DNA from: Liolophura sinensis
Taxonomy: Eukaryota; Mollusca; Polyplacophora; Chitonida; Chitonidae
Assembly (NCBI RefSeq): GCF_032854445.1
Contig: NC_088304.1
Span: forward strand, 22,271,704-22,335,703
DNA length: 64,000 nt
Direction of reading: 5' to 3'
The notes below the pieces were generated by a model. That model saw only the letters and a program-made list of their open reading frames with translations, was not told the origin of the DNA and made no database searches. Shown here piece by piece: positions 26,085 to 38,600 of this stretch. The position numbers and the translations under genes are program-made. The number at the start of each line of letters is the position of its first letter. Within the stretch, counting starts at the first letter, position 1.

Positions 26085-26280
26085 GCGTGAATATATACTG
26101 TGTCTCCTTGTCGCCATGCCGTCAAAGAGCTGCCGCCGCCGAATGAAGTACCATGCGGAAGACAACAGACATGACACCCCACCCAATCCCATTATATTGA
26201 CACCGGTCCAAGCGGTCATGTTTCCTTGCTCCAGCCGTTCTATATTGAGCGCCAAGCGGTGTAGCAAGGTATATAGATAA
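26085..26280 (-). mobile_element. SINE family C fragment upstream of GUSB
   Basis: Minus-strand gccgccgc..tgaagtaccat, catgacaccccacccaat and ttccttgctcc match the family C body. It lies 176 bp before the GUSB start codon and may limit the promoter. Confidence 0.65.
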
Positions 26281-26429
26281 CAAAAAACTAAGTGCACACA
26301 GGGTACACAGGGTATTTAAATTGCCATCGGCTTGAAATCGATTTTAAATTCTCTGATACCTAAAGGCTGTAGACAAAACAATCACTATTGTTTGATGCAG
26401 CTGGTGCAAAGTCCGGCCGATCAGCTGAC

Positions 26430-26459
26430 ATGTCATGTGATACGGTTGGCGCGAGATGA
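26430..26459 (+). promoter_or_regulatory. short uORF overlapping the GUSB start (ATGA)
   Basis: An upstream ATG at 26430 opens a nine-codon frame whose TGA (26457-26459) overlaps the first GUSB ATG (26456-26458). It matters only if transcription starts upstream of 26430, which the sequence alone cannot show. Confidence 0.4.
26432..26441 (+). promoter_or_regulatory. possible CLEAR/E-box-like site
   Basis: GTCATGTGAT just upstream of the coding start matches 8 of 10 positions of the CLEAR consensus GTCACGTGAC that TFEB-type factors bind at lysosomal genes in vertebrates. It contains a CATGTG E-box. One imperfect site is weak evidence. Confidence 0.2.
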
Positions 26460-26686
26460 AAATGGCGGAAAAGATGCCTGCAGCGAAATTTGTTGCCGTG
26501 GTAATTTTAGCGGCTTGTGCTTGTATCCAAGATGCATCTGCTGTGAAAGGGGGAATGCTCTATCCACGAGAATCGGAGAGTCGGCAGATCAACGAGCTGA
26601 ATGGAATGTGGGATTTTCGGGCGGACATGTCTCCGTCACGGAACATGGGCTTCGACAAGCAGTGGTTTGCAGGACGGTTACGTCAA
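26456..26686 (+). CDS. GUSB: GUSB exon 1 (start codon, signal peptide)
   Basis: Seventy-seven codons ending in CAA before a gtaaga donor. The leader reads [20 protein letters not shown], followed by CACIQDASA, a typical secretory signal with small residues before the likely cleavage point; the mature part begins near VKGGMLYP. Three Met codons (26456, 26462, 26474) could start the protein. ATG at 26456 gives the longest frame, but ATGG at 26462 has A at -3 and G at +4, the better Kozak context. Confidence 0.9.
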
Positions 26687-29600
26687 GTAAGATGCCTGCG
26701 GAGGGCGCAAGCTGCCTAGCTGTTAGAACGGCCTGACTGTTAGGCCATATCAGTTTAAATTGTTGTTTTACGTGATAAATCTTTTTTCCCCATTGTCGGA
26801 AGAAAGAGTATAAACGTAAAAAATAAAAGTTAAAAATCATTTAATTTGTTAATGGACTGTCCAAGCAAATTTTCCTTTTGAAGACGTGTGTTTGATCGGA
26901 AAGATCTACAAACAAGAAAAGCATAAACAAATCAAAACCGCACGAACAAAGAAGATAGATTTTCATTTATATGTTTATTCCATTTGTATTATTTTTGTAG
27001 AATCGCCTTGATCACAAGACCACACCAATATTAATTGTTATTTTTCTGTCGGACATATTTGCATGATCGGTAAGCCTGGAAAACCAAGAAAACCATAAAA
27101 ACATCAACATGATCAATGTTGGACAAAATAAAAAGCTGGATTATCAGTTATATTTCTATTCCATTTTTGGATTGTTTCAACGTACTCTCTGACCTGGTCG
27201 TTTTATTCCATCCATAGTAGGCCCCTATGTTCATTCTGATAAGAGCAACTGCGCAGTCTAATGTTGGTGAAGACAACTTTTAGTTCAACAGATATGCACA
27301 CCATATTAGTCGGAGATGGGATGAACTTTTTTGCCACCAATATGGTGTGCAAATCTGTGCACTTTACACATGACAAAGTTTATCTCCAGTTACCGGTACT
27401 TGCCAAAGGTTGGTGGTGTAGCATTAATCAACAAATAAATACAAGTCTGGAAATAAGGTGTAGCACAATGAGGGTGTTTAGCACCAAATAGTATTTTGTC
27501 AGGGATCAGCTGTTTGGCACAGGAAAAATGTGCCATAAAAATGACATAGTAACTTTTTAAGAAAGTCTGGTAACTGGAACATTTGCCTGTTATGTCCTGC
27601 ACCAACTTAAAAATTATTTCCAGGCTTGCATTTGATGAAGGAATTGGTGGTATGTTTTTTCTTCACAGTCAGGCCCAGTCATCCCCATGCCCGTTCCTTC
27701 CAGCTTTAATGACATCACACAGGACAAGCAGTTGCGGGATTTCGTTGGCTGGGTTTGGTATGACAGGGAGTTTTTTGTGTCCTCTGATTGGATGAACAAA
27801 CGCGTGGTTCTTCGAATTGACAGCGCACATTACAACACTATTGTGGTGAGAAAATCATCATGTTTTAGGGACTTAAAATTCTGATATACTTACATTTATG
27901 AAGCTTAAGATTTTTGTTAAAGGCTAGGGCTGTTTACAAATACACAATACTAAACTCATATATCTGATATATGTATGCTATTAATGGATTGTAACTGGCA
28001 AATAATCGGGCACTATAAGTTCAGATATTTAATCTCTAGAATTATTAGTTTGGTTATCAGTTGCCATGGAAACAAAAATATTGTAAAATGTGAAAGATTC
28101 ATGTTGTTATTGTCAGGTCATACATTATTTTGTGTGTGAAATACTTAGACAAAAGTATTAAAATGCCAAAATTAAGACAAGTATACCATAATTTCACGCT
28201 GAAAAATTTAGGCATAAAAGATATTGACAGTTTCACCAGGCATTGTCATTTAAACTCATTTGCATACATTGTGTTGAAAAAACTGGGGCCTCAGTGGCTA
28301 AGTGGTTTAGCACACTAGCACAGCACAATGACCCAGGAGCTTCCCACCAATATGGTTGCTCTGAGTTCAGGTCCAGCTCGTGCTGGCTTTCTCCGGCCGT
28401 ACATGGGAAGGTCTGGCAGCAACCTGCAGATGGTCATTGGACAAATCAAATAAATATATAAATAAACTAACTTAAAACAAGGCTGTATATGTGTAAAACT
28501 GTAAATGCTAATATCATTCACCAATACTGTATGTGTTTTGAGGACCTTAAGGTGTGGTCAACTGCTTTTCCAGATTTTACTTCATTTCATCCTGTGAAAT
28601 AAAAATCAGACCACAAACCTATATATTTGACCCATTAATTTATTTCAGTGGATCAACTCTAAACAGGTAATGTCTCATGTGGGAGGTCACCTACCCTTTG
28701 AAGCACAGGTGAACTCTTACGTCAATTTCAAGGGGCCTAATCTGATAACAGTAGCTGTCAACAACACACTGACCCCTACCACGCTACCGCCAGGGACTAT
28801 AAAGTATCAAAATGACCCAAATAGGTAATCTAGCTGTTGACATTCAAGACTGTTCTGAACTGTTGAAATGTGTATGTTCTGTATTCTTGTGAGCTATGGG
28901 TACATGTGTATATTCTGTTTGCATCTGAAAAAAACTCTACAAGCTCATTCTCCAAAGCCATATCTGATTTCTGATTTCTAGCCAAAAATTGTTAATCTGT
29001 CCACAATCAAACGCTTAGTTTTTGGTACAGGGGGTTTACAATTAGTTTCCAGGGTCGAGAAATGAACTCTAAAATCCTGTATCAGAATTGTCTTCATGGA
29101 ATCAAACTCAAGAGTAATGTTTTAGAAGTAAGAGAAATATGTGCATGTTATAAAAATAACTTTCATTTGAAGGAGGGGCCTCCATGGCGCAGTTTTTTTA
29201 GTGTGCTAGTGCAGCGTAATTACCCAGGAACCTCACACCAATGCAGTCGCTGTGAGTTCAAGTCCAGCTCATGCTGGCTTCCTCTCCGGCCGTACCTGAG
29301 AAGGTCTCGCATCAACCTGGGGATGGTCGTGGGTTTCTTCCGGGCTGTTCCCGGTTTCCACCCGCCATAATGCTGGCCACCATCGTATAAGTGAAATATT
29401 CTTGAGTACGGCATAAAACACCAATCAAATAAATAAAAAAAATCATTTGAATGTATAATTGACAATGATCTGGTCCCAAGTAGTGGTAGCTTGTCACTAG
29501 GCTGTCTGTGGTTTGCCTGTACTTTATCTATGGTTTGCTTGTGGTGAGCTTAACTCTTGAGTGATAGTGAAGTGGCTGTGGAATGGCAAGGAAGGTTAAC

Positions 29601-32600
29601 TGCATGGTCATCATTATCCACAGACCATTGCAGAAACTCGAAATGCAAACCAGATATAGGTGTGGAATGGTTATGGGATGCTAGAAGGTTGCTTGTGGCT
29701 TGCAAGCTAGAAACATGCTAGCGGCATGGCAGTGTTGCAGTTTAACCTTGATGTATACCTCCACTATGGACTTACTGAAGAAAAAGTTTTAGAAATGTCA
29801 GTCACAATTAATACAAATCAGTATTCAGCTGAGGCCAAACATTGAAAGTGGCTAGTTAAAGTTATCGTGAAATTGATTATGAATTTTGTGGATGGTCTTC
29901 TTGATGACTCATGTGGATGGTCTGCTACATGACTCATGTGAATGGTCTGCTACATGACTCATGTGGATGGTTTGCTACATGACTCATGTGGATGGTCTGC
30001 TAAATCACTCATGTGAATGGTCTGCTACATGGCTCATGTGGATGGTCTGCTCCATGACTCATATGGTTGGTCTGCTCCATGACTCATGTGAGTGGTCTAC
30101 TTCATGACTCATGTGGATGGTTTTCTTGATGATTCATGGGAATGGTCTGCTATATGACTCATGTGAATGGTCTGGTACATGACTCATGTGAATGGTCTGC
30201 TACATGACTGGTGTGAATGGCCTGGTACATGACTCATGTGGATGGTCTGCTACATGACTCATGTGAATGGTCTGGTACATGACTCATGTGAATGGTCTGC
30301 TACATGACTCATGTGGATGGTCTGCTACATGACTCATGTGAATGGTCTGCTACATGACTCATGTGGATGGTTTGCTACATGACTCATGTGAATGGTCTGC
30401 AGCATGATTCGTGTGAGTGGTCTGCTACATGACTCATGTGGATGGTTTGCTGCATGACTCGTGTGAATGGTCTGCTACATGACTCATGTGGATGGTCTAC
30501 TACATGACTCATGTGGATGGTCTGCTACATGACTCATGTGGATGATCTGAGTGGATTACTGTGGTTCTTGCAGAGGATGAATTCTTCTCAACCTTGAATG
30601 GTTTGTTTAACATTCCATACAGTCTTCCCTTGAGTGTAATCTTTTGCTTCACCCTCATGATTGTTTTATTATCTACCTGTTGATATCAAACAATAAATTC
30701 AGAAAAAAATTGCATTAATTTAAAGCAGGCTATTTTGTCTCTGCCCCACCTTAGGTATCCACCTGGGTACTTTGTGCAGAATTTACAGTTTGATTTCTTT
30801 AACTACGCGGGGATTCACCGGTCAGTCCGCGTCTATGCCACACCTAACAACTATGTTGACGACATCACCATAACAACTACAGTATCTGGAGCCAATGGTA
30901 GGGAATGTTTGTGATTGGTTCATTATTTAGTAAGGACACATCGATTAAAAGTTTTTTATGGGCATCATAAATCTGTTTGCAAGGTCATAAGAGTGTACAA
31001 CAATTTTTAAAAAAAATTTAAAATCATCAGTGGGAAATGTAGACTGCCTCAACAATTTTTCTTGTTGACATATTTACAGGACTGGAAAAAATATTAAGAT
31101 TGGACAAGATGAAAACTTAAGATGGATTTTAATTTTTTTTTTCTGTTCCATTTTTAGATTTGTTTATTGTCGCCTGAACCCAATTTTATTTGTTAATTTG
31201 TTTATTGAAGAAGTGATATGATTTACACTGTATTCATGCATTTTCAATGGTGTAATACGAATTTCAACATGTCATGTGATGGTGGCCGGTGTCTCTTGTA
31301 GCTGATCAACTGGTCACGGAACACAAACATCTACATTCTAGAGGAATGATTATGAGGTCTCAGGTTCAAATCTACCTCTTGTCAGTTGGGTATTGACTTT
31401 GGTATTTATAGGGTGTGAGGAGGTGGAGGTTTTTTGTCAGGGTTCTGCCAGGTTTTATCAAGGAGAAGTCTCACTACCAGACATTTAACAGAAATATTCT
31501 TCATCATATCAGAAAGCACCAATTGCATTTACAAATAAAATTTTAATACTGGTTTTATTCTGGTTTTCAGGAATGGTCAATTACACTGTTGTCCCAGCTG
31601 CAGCTTCCGGAGCCACAGTTGCAGTGGTGATAGAAGACGCTAACGGTCAGCAAGTTGCCTCAGGGTCTGGTGTTTCGGGCAAGTTGACAGTGTCCAATGC
31701 TAAACTCTGGTGGCCGTACACCATGAGCTCCACTCCAGCCTATCTGTACACATTCAAGGTATTTCTTGGTATAGTTTTAATTGTTTTACTTTCTTTGTTG
31801 GGTTTGTAAATTTTTGAAATGAATTCCTGTCAATGCGTTAAAATGGTGCGTTACTTTAAGTTATTGATGGATTTTGTTTATTTAATACTTGTCCCACACA
31901 CGTAGTTTTGTCAGTGATGAATTTTTTTATATACATATCTAATACGTAATAATAACGGGTCTAAGTTTACTAATAATGAAAAAGGTAACGCACATATTCT
32001 AATAATTCAACATAAAGATTCTATTAGGCTAACAGGATAGTATGTTGAATATGACAAAGTACTATGTTATAAAAACAGAATACACTCTAGCATCACTCAG
32101 ACAACAATGCTTTTGTTAAAAATGAAAAATAATTAATTTTTTGAGTGTGCACCTATATGGGTAAAGTTTTAACAATTTGAAAAAAGAAAGCAAAATGTAA
32201 TTTAGTACCATTTTTAAAGGTCTCTCCTATGTTGGCAGGTCACCCTCACCTCTGGCAGCGACACAGACATTTACAGACTGCCTTTTGGGATCAGGACAGT
32301 GAGCGTCACCTCAAAACAACTGCTGATCAATGGGAAGCCATTCTACTGTCATGGCGTGGCCAAGCACGAAGACTCTGATGTGAGTTGTGTTGGCTACCAG
32401 TTTGGATGAGAAGAAACTGCAGTGTGGACAAAGTTGTGTGATGTGCTCGGGAGCACATACATTGCTACTCCGGGTCGGGTCATATGAAAGAGTTGGCACT
32501 TGTTGCTGCCTTGTGTGACACTCAGCACTGTGAGGTTAGAACAAGGGAACAAGACTGGTTGGTCTGGTGTCAGTATAATGTGACTGGGTAGGGTGTCATG

Positions 32601-35600
32601 TCTGGTGTCTTCAGCATGATACTTCAGTGTTGGCAGCACTTTGTCGGCTTGCCCTGTTACAAGAAGACACAGACCCCTCGGCATCATATGGCTGAAAAAC
32701 TGTTAAGTAAACAAATGTACATAGAGTGCTAGTTTTTAGTACATGAGCTGTCAGAATAAAATCGTACATGTAAATTGACAACAGGCAAGATTTCATCAGT
32801 AAAATATGCCACCATTTGCCAGTTATCACACTGTCGTCACTGCTCTGTAATGTAATGTTTTATGTCTTTTTTTTTTGACATCCCACACAATGAACTACAT
32901 GTATTTTAGATCAGACCATTAACAGATTCCATACGCACATATCAGTCACATTATTTTCACCTAAAAACTAAAGTGAAAGTAATTATTTTATTATATTGAA
33001 AGTCAGATCTATGTAGATGATGTAGCCACTATCAAACTCCAGAAAAAACCATTGAAGAACAATGTCATGCTCTGCTTTATTGTCATAAGTGAGGTTTATT
33101 TTTTTTTCTGTTTGCCAGATTCGTGGAAAGGGCTTGGATTTTGCCCTCATTGCCAAAGACTTCAACATGCTGAAATGGTTAGGTGCTAACTGTTTCAGGA
33201 CATCTCATTATCCATACGCTGAGGAGATCTTGGATCAGGCAGATCGTCAAGGTGTGGCCATTATAGATGAGAGTCCAGGTGTAGGCATAACACAGTGAGT
33301 AGTGTCACCATAACACAGTGGGTAGTGTCACCATAAAACAGTGAGTAGTGTCAGCATAACACAGTGAGTAGTGTCACCATGACACAGTGGGTAGTGTCAC
33401 CATAAAACAGTGAGTAGGGTCAGCATAACACAGTGAGTAGTGTCAGCATTACACAGTGAGTGGGGTCAGCATAACACAGTGAGTAGGGTCAGCATAACAC
33501 AGTGAGTAGTGTCAGCATTACACAGTGAGTAGGGTCAGCATAACACAATCAGTATTGTCAGCTTATCGCAGTGAGTAGCGTCAGCATAACATAGTGAGTA
33601 GTGTCAGCATTACACAGTGAGTAGGGTCAGCATTACACAGTGAGTAGGGTCAGCATTACACAGTGAGGAGGGTCAGCATTACACAGTGAGTAGCGTCAGC
33701 ATAACATAGTGAGTAGTGTCAGCATAACACAGTGAGTAGTGTCAGCATTACACAGTGAGTAGGGTCAGCATAACACAGTGAGTAGTGGCAGCATTACACA
33801 GTGAGTAGGGTCAGCATAACACAGTGAGTAGTGTCAGCATAACACAGTGAATGGCATCAGCATAACACAATCAGTATTGTCAGCTTATCGCAGTGAGTAG
33901 CGTCAGCATAACATAGTGAGTAGCGTAAGCATAACACAGTGAGTGGCGTCAGCATTAACACGAGTGGTGTTAACATAACATAATGAGTGGTGTCAGCAAA
34001 ACACAGTGAGAAGCGTCAGCATAACACAGTGAGTGAGCATTGCACAGTGAGTGGCGTCAGTAGAGCACAGTGAGTGGCGTTAGCATAGCACAGTGAGTGG
34101 CGTCAGCATATCACAGTAATGCTCTGAAAGTTTTAAATAGGCTCTATTTCTCTGTTGTATGCATTATTTACTTAACATTTTGCAGAGATGACAACTTCAG
34201 TAACGCGTCTCTTGCGCACCACCTTGAGGTCATGGAGGAACTGGTGCGACGCGACAAAAACCGTCCTGCTGTGATCATCTGGTCTGTGGCCAATGAGCCA
34301 GCCTCTAACAAGCCCATCGCAGGACCTTACTTCAAGTAAGATTCCAATTTCATTTTGAGATTTACAAGAAAACCGACGCTAAAAACCCCAAAATGGAATA
34401 AAACTGGAAATCCACCTTTTTATTTTGTTTCATCATGATATTTTTAGGAATGTCCAGTTTTTCAAAGCTTTCCAATCAGGTAAATTTGTCTTTAACAGGA
34501 CAAAATTGCTGCAACAGTCCATGTTACCCATAAATGATACCATTTTTAAGTTTTATTTTTATACCCTCCCCTGGAAAAAGATTTATTCTGCCCGTAAAAC
34601 AACAGTTTAACTTGATGTGGCCTAAATGTAACTATGGTAACACTTGCTATTAAAAAAATGAGGTGTTCCACAAGTATATGTGCATTTGACGTAAGCCAAG
34701 AGGAAAGAAACTCTGAAATAAAGGTTTCATTTCTTGATATTTTTAATATTGCGAACATATCTTACCTGATTTTGACAATCTTGTCTAGAATGAATATTTT
34801 ATTGGAATGGACGGTCTTATGTGGCCAGTATTATGGTGAGAGCGAACTGGGCAGAGCCTGCGAAAAACCCACAAACATGAGAAGGTTGCTGTATGACCTT
34901 CCCATGAGAGGAACTCAGCATGAGCTGGACTTGAACTTGTAGAAACTGCTTTGATGGTGAGAGGCTCCTAGGTCATTGTGCTGCGCTAGCACTCTAAAAG
35001 CAGGCGGCCATGAAAGCTACGATTGTTTTAAATGACATAACTCATAGTGCCCTTGAGACTGTTGATTGGCTGGCAGCTCTTTGCATATTTTATACTGTAA
35101 GTTACTTACAATGTGTGATATATGTTTCCTGATGATCACTTGAATTATTTATTTATGTATTTATTTGAATTGGAGTTTTACGCCATGCTCCAGAATATTT
35201 CACTTATTTGTTTCCAGCATTATGGTGGGAGGAAACCGAGCAGAGCCTGGGGGAAACCCATGACCATCCGCAGAACGATCACTTGATAAATGCTGACATT
35301 GAGCGTATGCACCCAATATATGAAGGTTCTTTCCTTTTGGTATAAACACAGTCATTGTCACATGGTATAAGGTTTGAAACCCAGGTCACACTTCCACAAA
35401 TCTTTTGGGAATCAAATTATTCTGGATTTTGTAGTTCTTCTTATAACCATGTGGCCTAATTATTGTAACATTTATGTGATAACAGCAGAATCAATTAATT
35501 AACCCATGTCTCTAACAATAAAGCTATAGATTGTAACACTCACAGACTGTCGTGCAACACAATATTGTGTAGGCTATGCTTTATTTTTCTTTTGTGAGCT

Positions 35601-38600
35601 GAAAGAAATTAGTTATACAAATATTAAAACTATAACTTGTCAGCAAAGTCATTCATGTAGGCTATATTCTCTGTTTTCTTCTTTGAGCTGAAAGAAATTC
35701 CTTATACAAATACTAATTCTTTTTCTTTTCAGCAATATCATTCTTATAATGGCTGATGCCCTGTTTTCTTCAGTGAGCTGGAAGAAAAGTTTTATACAAA
35801 TACAAATAAAGCTTTTCAGCAGAGTCAATCATATTTCAGTTATCTTGAAATGGCCACTTTCACTGGCTTGATGATTGAATAATTATGACTCCTGAAATGA
35901 TTTATTATTTTCATCAAGACCTTCGTGTACACTTTAGATATTAATGATGCCTTGAACATGACTTGTACTATTATAGTAGTTATTCATAATTTCTGTAGAG
36001 TGTTGTAGTGTAAAACAAAAAAAACGAAATCCCACACGGCTGCTGACTGTTGTACTTTCCCCTCATTGTCTTTGCATGATCCGCTCAAAGCAAATTGTGA
36101 GTTTGGACAAGTGCCTATAAAATCATCAGTATTGCATGTGTTGTGATATTGATGTGGCATTTTTGTCAGAAATTTTTCAAGTCCCACATTTTGTTGGATT
36201 CCAGCTGATCCGCCCACCACATACATGTAGGATCACTAAAGACTCTTTTGTGAAGTTTGATCCATGTCAGCCTAGCTGTTCCATTTTTTCACTTCATCAA
36301 AACATGTTGATATTAATAATGTATTGTGTATGTTAGACTAGACAGGGCGTGTTTTTGTTCTGCCTCTTCCTCTTTCAAACTGATTATTAATTTCACTCAG
36401 GTTTCGGTTAAATATCCAGGAAGACTTCTCCTTTTTACTTCATCAATCCACCAATCAGTGAAATCAAATTTTGATTTCCTGTCACACAGGTCTGTGATTG
36501 GTCACACTCGTGACCTTGACCTGACCCGACCTATTGTGTTTGCCATAGGAGGTGGCAGTACTTTTAAAACTGACAAAGCTGTAAGTTTGAACTGCATTTG
36601 TAAAGGTACCTCCAATAATCTAATTCTCTCACATGTATTGTCTAATAAGACTTAAGTCAAAAAGTTAAGCAAAGCTACAATTAAAATGTTTTACTCTTGG
36701 AATTTTCAAATTTGTACACCAATTCTTTACTGAACAATAGTGTTCCAACCTCAATTTGAGGTCCTTCCTGTTTTAAGTGTGGCTTTTTAACAACTTACCA
36801 TTTATGACTGAAGTCTTTAAGTTGCTTGATGCAGTAAATATTGGGTTTTGTGAGTTTGTTTTGGATTCTTTGCTTTTTGTTTGAAAAATAGCTGCCTCTG
36901 CATGCTGTGAGAAAAACTAACAAGCACATTTTGCCTTTGAATTATAGAATACAGTTTAATACACCTAAGTGCACTTCATGCCTGGATTCAGTAGTAGTAA
37001 AATTGCTCCTGTAACCAGGAAACCAGCCTCAAATAGCTAGACCTTGTACAAATGCTAACCACTGCATGGTGCAAGACAAAAATTACGCCAGTTATATAGA
37101 AACTGAAATTTGTTCATCTACTTTTAAGCATTTTAATCCCTGAAATCACAAGATAAGATGGTGAATGGTTTGGAATTAACATCTTGCATGTATTTCCCCT
37201 TAGTACTGTACATTTTCTACACACACATATATGTATACATTCAGTTTTCACTCTCTGCTAGTAAAATTATGTTCAATTCAGTGTAATGTCTCCTGCTTTT
37301 AAATGTATTAATCAACCCACACAAACAGTTCAACAAAACTTTTTTATGAATTAATACATGTTGTCATACATGAATCATCAAGCATGGATTGGCTACTGTC
37401 TGACCTTTACACTTTACATGATGTCATGAATCATCAAGCATGGATTGGCTACTGTCTGACCTTTACACTTTACTTGATGTCATGAATCGATCAAACATGG
37501 GTTGGCTACTTTCTGACCTTTACACTTTACTTGATGTCATGAATCATTAAGCATGGATTGGCTACTTTCTGACGATTACACTTTACTCATGAAGTATCAA
37601 GAATGGATTCTGCTTATCTTTACATTATGCATGTATCGTGTCATGAATATTTATGGGCTATGTTTTGCATGCAGGGCTGTCATTGGCCACACAAGGAGCC
37701 TTGACCCCACCAGACCTGTTGTGTTTGTGAGTGATCAGAGTTATAGCAGTGATCATGCTGTAAGTGCAAGAAAAGAACTCCCTTGAATTCAACAGTTTTG
37801 TGTTCCTATGATTGTAATGCAGTTTTGCACTGCATAGCATGTTTGCTAATGTACTTTTATTGGACAGCACAGCTTTTTGTGCAATGTAGAGGATACCGTT
37901 CATGTTGCACTGCTTTGACTATCACAGCTTTTTTAATGCTGAGGACCCCCAAGCTTGTGACCCATGTATGTAATATTTGAACCTAACTTGCATCACTGTT
38001 TACAGGTGCCATTTTGGAGGCTCTATATTGCCCACTTTTGACAGCCTTAAAGTCCCTACCTTTTTCGATGTCTTGTCGATTGTTTTCCAACGTACCAGCT
38101 TTTCTTAGGACATGACCATAGGGTAAAATCCATGGGCCAGGTCCATGTCATTTCACAGCCTACAAAGTTTAGATATCTTGAGAACCCCCAGGACTAGGTA
38201 TCTACTCTCACATTGTTCCATACCTGAATATTAAAATACATATATAATGTGATAATAATACATCCCTATTAATGAAACTAGATCGTTAACCTTTGTTGAA
38301 ATGGTTGTTCATTCAAAGACTCTGGGTTCACCCTGATATTTCAGCGGTTATGGGCAAAAAGGATAGGGCACACCTGTTTTTTACCTCTGGCTGAAGCTGA
38401 TAGTCTGGGCTCATACAGATATTCCGGGTACCATGGGTACAAAGGTCTGTGTAGCTGTGGCTGAAGCTGATAGTCTGGGTTCATACAGATATTCCATGTA
38501 CCATGGGTTCAAAGGTCTGTGTAGCTGTGGCTGAAGTTGATAGTCTGGGTTAATACAGATATTCCAGGTACCATGGGTACAAAGGTCTGTGTAGCTGTGG

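Noticed and set aside
28669-28690. Exon 3 ending at an internal gtaatg
   Set aside because: The conserved frame continues through [14 protein letters not shown] to the donor at 28825, matching the family.
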